Below are positions 29,006 to 35,046 of a DNA stretch of 35,046 nucleotides, in pieces. The DNA is from a virus: the IMG/VR virus record IMGVR_UViG_3300020180_000066, positions 1 through 35,046 of that record, one strand, 5' to 3'. The notes under the pieces were generated by a model. It was given only the letters and a program-made list of their open reading frames with translations. It was not told the origin of the DNA and ran no database searches. The number at the start of each line of letters is the position of its first letter. Position 1 is the first letter of the stretch. A program made the position numbers and the translations under genes.

Positions 29006-30141
29006 AAAATGACTATAGCGACGAGAATCAGGAAAATCAGGAAATCGAGAGCGCCGAGACCGAAGACCCGTATAAAAATGAATCGGCTGGCGAAACGGCT
29101 AAGCGTGTCTACGAAGAATTACAGCGTGATGGGGAGGCGGACGAGGAGGAGAAGCACGGCACTCAGGCTCTTCAGAATACGCCCCAAAAAACGATAGGCA
29201 AACGGAAATCTACAGGAACGGAGGACTTTGACCCTGAGCTATCGCCACCGGAGCGACTGAAGGTGCACGAGAAGGAGATGTTTAACAACTTACCTAAAGG
29301 CTTAAAGCGCGCCTATAGCCGTTCACTTAAAGATATGGAGGGTCTAACCGGCCGAACGCAGAACGAAGCAGCGAGACAAGCGGCTAAATACAGAGAAATC
29401 GAAGAAGTAGTAAGTCCGCTAGTCGTGGAATGGGGAGAGCTTGGACTATCACCCTCACAAGGGATGCGAGAATTAGTTTCCGCACAAAAAAGATTAACAG
29501 ATCCAAAACTAGAGGTTAGGGAGAAGGCTTTTAGAAAAATGGCGGCTGGTTGTGGAATGCAGCATATCCTTAGTGCTAGTAATAATTCGAATGGTGGCGC
29601 TCAAGACGCTGCATCAGATATTTCTAATAATCCAGTGATTAAAAGATTGGAACATGAAAATTTACTATTGCGCCAGAAATTAGATCCGATAATCTCAAAC
29701 CATCATCAGGCACTCTCGCGACAAGCGAGAGACGGAGCCAACGCTAACATAGCTTCCATGGAAGCAGTGCGCGATGAAGTAGATGCACGAACCGGCAAGT
29801 ATCTTAGACCAGAATTGCACGACGATGCATTTATTGACCGAGCAGGATCGTTAGTTTCAGAGCTAATGAAGACCGTTCCGGGGAGAACAGCAGGAGAAGC
29901 ATTAAGACTGGCGCATCTTGCTATTACATCCGGGAATCTTTATGCGGCTAATCAAACTAAACCCTTCGCCAACAATAATTCAAGTATTAATCAACGCGCC
30001 ACACAGGCAGCAGTTTCAGTTCGAGGGAAGAGCGCACCGGTAATATCAACCGATGAACTCGGTGAGATACCGGAATCAGCTCTTAAGACTCCAACGGATA
30101 CAGCTCGATGGGTGGCACAACGGCTATCAAGGGGATACTAA
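28975..30141 (+). CDS. Capsid scaffolding protein
   Basis: This is a 388-residue protein with GAGG seven bases before its ATG, overlapping the previous gene by 31 bases. The N-terminal 100 residues are acidic and disordered; residues about 85-205 are helical with LSPPERLKVHEKEMFNNLPK, then YREIEEVVSPLVVEWGELGL and SPSQGMRELVSAQKRL, typical of phage scaffolding proteins placed just before the major capsid gene. It guides prohead assembly and is later removed. No protease motif is seen. Confidence 0.75.
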   Translation: MAGLPEETEVENDYSDENQENQEIESAETEDPYKNESAGETAKRVYEELQRDGEADEEEKHGTQALQNTPQKTIGKRKSTGTEDFDPELSPPERLKVHEKEMFNNLPKGLKRAYSRSLKDMEGLTGRTQNEAARQAAKYREIEEVVSPLVVEWGELGLSPSQGMRELVSAQKRLTDPKLEVREKAFRKMAAGCGMQHILSASNNSNGGAQDAASDISNNPVIKRLEHENLLLRQKLDPIISNHHQALSRQARDGANANIASMEAVRDEVDARTGKYLRPELHDDAFIDRAGSLVSELMKTVPGRTAGEALRLAHLAITSGNLYAANQTKPFANNNSSINQRATQAAVSVRGKSAPVISTDELGEIPESALKTPTDTARWVAQRLSRGY

Positions 30142-30188
30142 CAACTTTAACCCCAAGAAGCTAAAAATAGCTAAGGGAGCAAAATAAA

Positions 30189-31193
30189 ATGGCAGATGTA
30201 GGATTAGGACAACTAGCAACAGCAACAGGTCGCTATAGGTCGAAGAAACTCAGAGATGCAGTAACGGACGCGACACCGCTGATGCAAGCAGCTAAAGATA
30301 AGGGCGGTATTCGTAGAATCGCGGGCGGTCGCACAGTTTTAGATGAGGCTAAAACAGGAACAAATAGTACAACTTCATGGGTTGGGGAGAACGGCGTAGT
30401 GCCTTTGACGGACGCGAAGATAATTGATTCACCAGAATTCGATTGGAAATATCAATTAGCTGCTGTTGTCTGGACACTAGCAGAGAAATATAAAAACTCC
30501 GGCGCGTATCAGTATCACGACATCGTGGGGACTAAATTCGAAGTAGCCGAAGATTCCATGATGAACCAATTCCACGAAGGAATGCTATCAGCTGGTACAG
30601 GTTCAGGCGGGTTACAGCTCAACGGCTTGGCATCTTTAGTCTCAACTACACCAACAACTGGAACAGTCGGCGGGATTGATAGATCTAACGCCAACGCAGC
30701 TTGGTTTAGGAATCAGAAGTTTGACACGGCGACCGATTGGTCAGATGGTTCGGTAGATGCAGGTAACGTTAAACGCTTTTTAAATAAGGCATTAGATGCT
30801 ACCTCCAGAAACTCAGCCTCAAGCATTGATTTATTTCTGATGGGTTCAACACATTGGGACTTCGCACAGCAGGCTTTTCAAGCCGTACAAGTAATTAACG
30901 ATAATAGTGGCACTGGAAAGCTGGGGTTTGATAAATTAGTTTTTCGCGGCGTACCGATTTATTTCGGCGGCGGCGTTAACTTCTCGGGATACTCAGCGCT
31001 AACAGCTACTAGGACATATGGCTTATGCTTAAAACCAGGTGGCGTTAATCTTGTTTTCCACAACGAGGCTGAGTTCAGCATGTTGAACCCGGTAGAATCA
31101 GCAGACCAGGCAGCAATATCGAGGCTTTTATTTACGATGGCCGCAATGACCATCGGAGGTTTGGCTAAATTTAATTGGGTTGGATTCGATTAA
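30189..31193 (+). CDS. Major capsid protein, HK97-type
   Basis: This is a 334-residue protein with GGGAG nine bases before its ATG. The sequence has family landmarks: RIAGGRTVLDEA, 'VPLTDAKIIDSPEFDWKYQL', 'LQLNGLASLVSTTPTTGTVG', GIDRSNANAAWFRNQKFD and FDKLVFRGVPIYFGG. This is the pattern of HK97-fold capsid proteins in this group of phages. It has no long delta domain, so the separate scaffold acts instead. It is followed by a decoration-like gene and a terminator, which would favour high expression of this pair. Confidence 0.85.
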   Translation: MADVGLGQLATATGRYRSKKLRDAVTDATPLMQAAKDKGGIRRIAGGRTVLDEAKTGTNSTTSWVGENGVVPLTDAKIIDSPEFDWKYQLAAVVWTLAEKYKNSGAYQYHDIVGTKFEVAEDSMMNQFHEGMLSAGTGSGGLQLNGLASLVSTTPTTGTVGGIDRSNANAAWFRNQKFDTATDWSDGSVDAGNVKRFLNKALDATSRNSASSIDLFLMGSTHWDFAQQAFQAVQVINDNSGTGKLGFDKLVFRGVPIYFGGGVNFSGYSALTATRTYGLCLKPGGVNLVFHNEAEFSMLNPVESADQAAISRLLFTMAAMTIGGLAKFNWVGFD

Positions 31194-31210
31194 TAATAAG
31201 GAGATTTAAT

Positions 31211-31684
31211 ATGACAGATCAGATTTTACCAGGGGACTTGACGCAGGTTGACACGGTGGCTAGATGTGGGGTTGGAACCAGATATTCAGACCCTACTAAC
31301 GGCAACGTGTGGCAGTATGTTAAAGCAGGCGGCACGATTGCTCAATATGAGTATGTAAGTATTACAGAGGATGGAAACTTTACCGCTGTTTCACTTACAA
31401 CTACTACAAACCCAAACACTGAACCGTCGCTAGTAGGTTGCCTACAGGCTTCGGGTGGACTAACGAGCGGTAAGTTCGCGTTCGTTCAGCGTAAGGGCAG
31501 TCATACGGGCAAGTTTGCAGCATCTTGTGTGCAAGATGTGAAGATTTTCACAACTGCAACAGCTGGCGTAGTGGACGATTCATCGACAACTTTAATCAAC
31601 GGCTTAAAACTTCTCACAACTATTGTAGGCGCGGCATCATCGCTAGCTCATGCAAGTGTTGAGATGACAACAGTCGTAGCTTAA
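31211..31684 (+). CDS. Putative capsid decoration/head stabilisation protein
   Basis: This is a 157-residue protein; ATG 31211 with AAGGAG nine bases upstream is the start, not the overlapping 31175. It is beta-rich: DLTQVDTVARCGVGTRYSD, 'VWQYVKAGGTIAQYEYVSIT', GCLQASGGLTSGKFAFVQRK. Small beta proteins directly after the capsid gene usually decorate or stabilise the head. The family cannot be named with certainty. Confidence 0.7.
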   Translation: MTDQILPGDLTQVDTVARCGVGTRYSDPTNGNVWQYVKAGGTIAQYEYVSITEDGNFTAVSLTTTTNPNTEPSLVGCLQASGGLTSGKFAFVQRKGSHTGKFAASCVQDVKIFTTATAGVVDDSSTTLINGLKLLTTIVGAASSLAHASVEMTTVVA

Positions 31685-31693
31685 TAGATATTC

Positions 31694-31722
31694 TTTGGGG
31701 TTAGAGATAGCCCCAAATTTTT
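31694..31722 (+). terminator. Rho-independent terminator after capsid genes
   Basis: TTTGGGG (31694-31700), a ten-base loop, CCCCAAA (31711-31717) and five T. It stands ten bases after the decoration gene. It would reduce transcription of downstream genes relative to the capsid and stabilise the capsid mRNA. Confidence 0.65.
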
Positions 31723-31742
31723 AACGGAGAAAAAAAGAATAT

Positions 31743-32546
31743 ATGCACATTAATGGAATTTTAGACCACTTTAATCTGCCAGAAGAAGCCGAGAAGGCAC
31801 TTAGAACACAAAACTTAAGACAAACTAATTTAGGTGACGGGGTATCAACCTACTCTGGGCACGATAGCGGCACAGCGTTTAGCTTTGACCGAGTAGTAGT
31901 TTATAATTACGAGCGCTCACGAGGAAAACCTATACAGCTCTTTGATGAGATAGAAGTAGTCCGCTATTACAATGACGGCTTTAATCATCCGGTAGAGCAA
32001 GTAAGATTTTTAGCACCTGAATTACTTAACTTCGACCGAGAAGAAGTTTGGGGCAAGGATAAGTCGGGGAATGATAAGATAGTTAAGATTATAATAGGCG
32101 AAGCTGTAAGCGGTAAGTATTTAGAGGAATACAAGCGATTTAAAGCAGGCCTAACAGCTCCCGGCACAGCCCTAGCCAGATGGGGCGTACTTTCCGACAA
32201 TCTTGTTGCGACGTTAGCGGCTAAAAGCGTTTACTCCGTTGAGCAATTGGCGGCTATGCCACGTGGCAAGATAGTCGGAATTTTTCCACAAGAAATTGTT
32301 GAAGCTCACGAAAGAGCGCAGCAATATGTAAACGAGAAGAGCGGTCGCTTCGAAGTAGAAAAACAATCTGCAGAAATAGATGAATTAAAACGAGCAGCAG
32401 ATGCGCAGGTAATCGAGCTTCAAGAAATGCGAGCTTTGGTTAAAGAGCTAACAACCGTAAAGAGAACCAGGCGGAGACGAAGTAACGGACAGAAGCAGGT
32501 AATTATAAAAACAGAAGAAATTAAGGAGATATTGGAAGATGAGTGA
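31743..32546 (+). CDS. Conserved structural-module protein of unknown function
   Basis: This is a 267-residue protein with GGAG upstream. It begins with a beta-like part (residues 35-100: STYSGHDSGTAFSFDRVVVY, VRYYNDGFNHPVEQVRFLAP), then a helix-hairpin-like segment (VATLAAKSVYSVEQLAAMP), then a long coiled coil (EVEKQSAEIDELKRAADAQV) with a very basic end (KRTRRRRS). Proteins with the same 'GTALARWGVLSDNLVATL' pattern follow capsid genes in related phages. Possibly a head-completion or DNA-contacting protein. Confidence 0.65.
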   Translation: MHINGILDHFNLPEEAEKALRTQNLRQTNLGDGVSTYSGHDSGTAFSFDRVVVYNYERSRGKPIQLFDEIEVVRYYNDGFNHPVEQVRFLAPELLNFDREEVWGKDKSGNDKIVKIIIGEAVSGKYLEEYKRFKAGLTAPGTALARWGVLSDNLVATLAAKSVYSVEQLAAMPRGKIVGIFPQEIVEAHERAQQYVNEKSGRFEVEKQSAEIDELKRAADAQVIELQEMRALVKELTTVKRTRRRRSNGQKQVIIKTEEIKEILEDE

Positions 32547-33486
32547 ATCAATGAAAAAAGTACTTAAATTATTATTAGCTTCTTTGCTGCTACCTATCAG
32601 CTTGGCCTACGGTGACACACAAGACCAGATTGTAAGTCAATTAATGGGGCGGGGCATGGCACCAGAATTGGCTGAATACGTAGCTAAGATTACAGTAACA
32701 GCAAGCGGAACGCGCAACAATGATACCTATCTAACATCGAGGAACGCTGCCGGAACAGCTAATATTGACGTGCTTAAAGTTGATGCTACCGATGACACCA
32801 TAATTAACTCAGACGCTGCTGATGTGATAAAGCTACAAATCGGCGGTGACGCCAATAGGCTTTTTACTTTCAACGCGACAACTGACGCTGCCCATATCCT
32901 GACCTTTGGAGATGCTGGAGTTACGGCAACTCAAACTTTAGATATTGTTGGTTCAACAGCTAATGCAGATGACGATAGTACTCTTTGCCTGACCGGCGGC
33001 GGTGCTTGCGATGCCACTAGAGGGTCCTTCGTCTATCTTAACGGTGCGGATGCAGGTGGTGCTAATGCGGGTGATGCACAAATCACAGCAACGGACGATT
33101 TTTACATCGCTACCGGGACAGGTGGCTCAGTACGTTTAACTATTACCGAGACAGGGGCAATTAGCACAGCGTCAGGGATAACTCTTACAACTGGAGACCT
33201 TATTATTAGCGCATCCGGCGGAGCGTTGTCATTACAAGAAGCCACAGCAGCAACAGCGTGCATGGGAGTGACGGCACCTAACGGGACTACACCAGTAGCC
33301 GTAACAACTACATGTGCAACGTCAGGCTCAAGGGTTTTTTATTCGAGAAGCGGCGCAGTTACAAACAATGCGAGCATTACCACAACTACAGCACCAGGCG
33401 GTTCGGGTTTTTCATTCGCTAGCACCAACGCCGCGGACTCAGGTGGCGCAACAGTAGCATGGTTCATAATTAAAGAGTCGGCTTAA
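32539..33486 (+). CDS. Exported fibre-like protein with Sec signal peptide
   Basis: This is a 315-residue protein starting within the end of the previous gene (ATG 32539; ATG 32551 is a second choice). The N-terminus MKKVLKLLLASLLLPISLAYG is a textbook Sec signal peptide with probable cleavage after Gly25 (numbered from the first Met). The mature part is Thr/Ala/Gly/Asp-rich beta sequence with four Cys (LCLTGGGACD, ACMG, TTCAT). The C-terminal 70 residues (VFYSRSGAVTNNASITTTTA, SGFSFASTNAAD, VAWFIIKESA) resemble the knob-like ends of phage fibres. Its site in the virion block with a signal peptide is odd. Either it is displayed on the host surface, or it is a virion protein with retained hydrophobic leader. 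Confidence 0.65.
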   Translation: MSESMKKVLKLLLASLLLPISLAYGDTQDQIVSQLMGRGMAPELAEYVAKITVTASGTRNNDTYLTSRNAAGTANIDVLKVDATDDTIINSDAADVIKLQIGGDANRLFTFNATTDAAHILTFGDAGVTATQTLDIVGSTANADDDSTLCLTGGGACDATRGSFVYLNGADAGGANAGDAQITATDDFYIATGTGGSVRLTITETGAISTASGITLTTGDLIISASGGALSLQEATAATACMGVTAPNGTTPVAVTTTCATSGSRVFYSRSGAVTNNASITTTTAPGGSGFSFASTNAADSGGATVAWFIIKESA

Positions 33487-34004
33487 TGAGACACCTATTA
33501 GCAATACTTAGCACCTTGGTATTATGCCAAGGTGCTATTGCTCAAGAAATTAATATACTTTCGAAAGTAGTAGAAGCGGCACCTACTATAGATACTTCAG
33601 CTTATTCAACAGGGGATTTAATAGGTGCGGAATTAGCGTTATTAGGAGCAGTTAGATCAGGAGTATCATCAGGCGTAATTGACTCTATAGAAATAGTAGA
33701 TGCAGACAGGGAAACCGTAGATATTGATGTGGTTTTTTTTGACGCTAACCCCGCTGCTTTTGGTGCTGACAACGCAGCATTTGACCCCACAGACGCAGAT
33801 CTATTAAATATAGTTTGTGTCGTAAGCGTGACTACTCACGTAGATTTTAATGACAACGGCGTGAGCATTGCTCGTGGAGTTAATTGCCCATTTAAATTAG
33901 CGCAAGGGCAAACAACTCTTTACGCTGCTTTAGTATCACGAGCAGCAGTAACTTACACTGCAGCAACAGACTTACTATTAAGAGTTGGAGTAAGACAGGA
34001 TTAA
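33486..34004 (+). CDS. Structural-family protein with added Sec signal peptide
   Basis: This is a 172-residue protein whose ATG overlaps the upstream TAA. Residues 1-20 (MRHLLAILSTLVLCQGAIAQ) look like a signal peptide with cleavage after AQ. The rest matches a beta-rich family common in phage structural modules: YSTGDLIGAELALLGAVRSG, VFFDANPAAFGADNAAFDPT, DLLNIVCVVSVTT, TLYAALVSRAAVTYTAATDL, LLRVGVRQD. In related phages I know this family without a leader. No downstream ATG would remove the leader. The combination with the preceding signal-bearing gene makes export likely. Confidence 0.65.
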   Translation: MRHLLAILSTLVLCQGAIAQEINILSKVVEAAPTIDTSAYSTGDLIGAELALLGAVRSGVSSGVIDSIEIVDADRETVDIDVVFFDANPAAFGADNAAFDPTDADLLNIVCVVSVTTHVDFNDNGVSIARGVNCPFKLAQGQTTLYAALVSRAAVTYTAATDLLLRVGVRQD

Positions 34005-34042
34005 TGTGTCAGAGACGATATTTAGAATTCTGAGTATGAACC

Positions 34043-34921
34043 ATGAATGTATTGGAATTAGTGCAAGCAGCATACGGAGAGATGGGGATACCAGAGCCAG
34101 CATCACTTCTTACGACAGGTGAAGACGAGATGCAGGCCAAGCGATTATTATACGCTCAAGCAAGGCATTTAAGGAATCAAAGGAGTTTTCCGCAACTAAA
34201 AAGAATTAAGACCTTAACGACTACAACGGCATCAACCTACCAACTGCCACAGGATTTCTTTGCAGCGATAGCAGAAACAGGATGGGATCGAACGAATAGG
34301 CATAGCCTAGGGTCTTCCGGCTCGGACATTGAATATAATCAACTAACTTACGGTTCGGGAATCGGCGGCGCGCCTTACAATTACAGAATCTTCGGGCCCG
34401 ACTCGAATCCAAATAGCACAGGTGGGCAATTTAATATTTACCCAGCGCCTGCAAATAATACTTCTATCGGTTTTGAATACATCACTAAGACAATGTTTAC
34501 CCCTCCGTATTGGACAGCGTCAGAAACAGGAATCACTTCAACGCCTGCAGAATATAGATTTGTTAATGAACTTATTTTAAAGGCTACGGCAATAACAACA
34601 GGGACAACAAGTACCACGGCACCAACAGCAGCCGGGGTGGATGGTGGAGTAACTTGGGCGGTAGTTAGCGCGCCCTACGAAACGATACTTGTAAATGAAG
34701 ATTTAAGTCTTTTTGATGACGATATTATGATTGCCGGGATTAAATGGCGGTATAGACAATCAAAGGACCAGGAGTTCTCAAGCTTCTTAGCGGAGCATAA
34801 CGCGTTAAAGGACAAAGCTAAAACCCGTTGGCACGGAAGCTTTACGGGCAGATTAGATAACAAGGGGGCTAATCTCTTTAGCGGAAGATTACGAACCCCT
34901 TATAAATCATGGAGTATATAG
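34043..34921 (+). CDS. Head-to-tail adaptor protein
   Basis: This is a 292-residue protein. The N-terminus (MNVLELVQAAYGEMGIPEPA, 'LLTTGEDEMQAKRLLYAQAR', HLRNQRSFPQLKRI) and the central YQLPQDFFAAIAETGWDRTN match the phage adaptor family that binds beneath the portal. The rest is beta-rich (GFEYITKTMF, EYRFVNELILKATAI) with a helical end. In P22-like phages the adaptor follows head genes and is followed by the nozzle gene, as here after closure. Its stop lies 3 bases before the next ATG, which is only seen when the circle is closed. Confidence 0.75.
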   Translation: MNVLELVQAAYGEMGIPEPASLLTTGEDEMQAKRLLYAQARHLRNQRSFPQLKRIKTLTTTTASTYQLPQDFFAAIAETGWDRTNRHSLGSSGSDIEYNQLTYGSGIGGAPYNYRIFGPDSNPNSTGGQFNIYPAPANNTSIGFEYITKTMFTPPYWTASETGITSTPAEYRFVNELILKATAITTGTTSTTAPTAAGVDGGVTWAVVSAPYETILVNEDLSLFDDDIMIAGIKWRYRQSKDQEFSSFLAEHNALKDKAKTRWHGSFTGRLDNKGANLFSGRLRTPYKSWSI

Positions 34922-35046
34922 AATATGGCAACAATCCCACCAGGACGCAGTCCAGGACCGCCAGGAAGTAAATACGCATTCGTTGGTCCCAATTTTTTAA
35001 GATTCGCGGAAAATGGTAAGCCTCCAGTAGGATACGCCTATGACCC
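34920..35046. repeat. Terminal overlap, copy 2
   Basis: Exact second copy of 1-127. It contains the last two bases of the adaptor gene stop and the first 122 bases of the 506-aa virion protein gene (from 34925), which is cut at the window end. Closing the circle here restores both genes and gives about 34,919 bp. Confidence 0.9.

Overview
This window is one complete, circularly closed genome of a tailed double-stranded DNA phage. The first 127 bases are repeated exactly as the last 127 bases (1-127 = 34920-35046), so the unique length is about 34,919 bp. The gene set is that of a short-tailed (podovirus-like) member of Caudoviricetes: small and large terminase, a long portal with a coiled-coil tail, scaffold, HK97-type major capsid protein, head-tail adaptor, P22 gp10-like tail nozzle, several ejection proteins, one with a lytic transglycosylase domain, and a holin. 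The host is probably Gram-negative, because the phage encodes an apparent LpxR-family lipid A deacylase and two lipoprotein-like proteins. No integrase, DNA polymerase, RNA polymerase, tRNA or CRISPR array is visible. The replication set (RecT-like annealing protein, Gp157-like protein, replisome organiser, RepA-like helicase, DUF1064 nuclease) implies that host polymerase is used.

Layout. (1) Plus strand 20245-34921, continuing through the closure to 10105: packaging (terS, terL, portal), virion decoration and fibre-like proteins, scaffold, capsid, two proteins with Sec signal peptides, adaptor, tail nozzle, ejection proteins, lysis genes and holin. Most genes overlap by a few bases or nearly abut. 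(2) Minus strand 15553-10156: the early replication operon, with many small genes, several TTG/GTG starts backed by Shine-Dalgarno sequences, and a strongly structured leader at 12829-12910. (3) Control region 15554-16032: divergent sigma70-type promoters, a repressor-like gene, and repeated operator-like boxes. Three promoters (15618-15646 minus, 15950-15978 plus, 13139-13167 minus) share an extended sequence between -35 and -10. (4) Plus strand 16033-19321: an accessory cassette with a DUF6948-like protein, four tandem Gly/Tyr-rich proteins, a metzincin-like protease with a hydrophobic N-terminus, a small coiled-coil protein, and an LpxR-like lipid A deacylase. (5) 19322-20244: a largely noncoding, hairpin-rich stretch with a terminator, a small lipoprotein and an iteron array directly upstream of the packaging genes. 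Part of it may be a replication origin or a packaging site.

The most unusual parts are the GY-rich tandem gene array with its duplicated ribosome-binding sites, the phage-borne LpxR homologue beside a protease, Sec signal peptides on two virion-module proteins, an in-frame internal start that would release the lytic transglycosylase domain alone, and the iteron and phased-repeat clusters upstream of and at the terminase genes. All functional calls are from reading the sequence; no database search was run.
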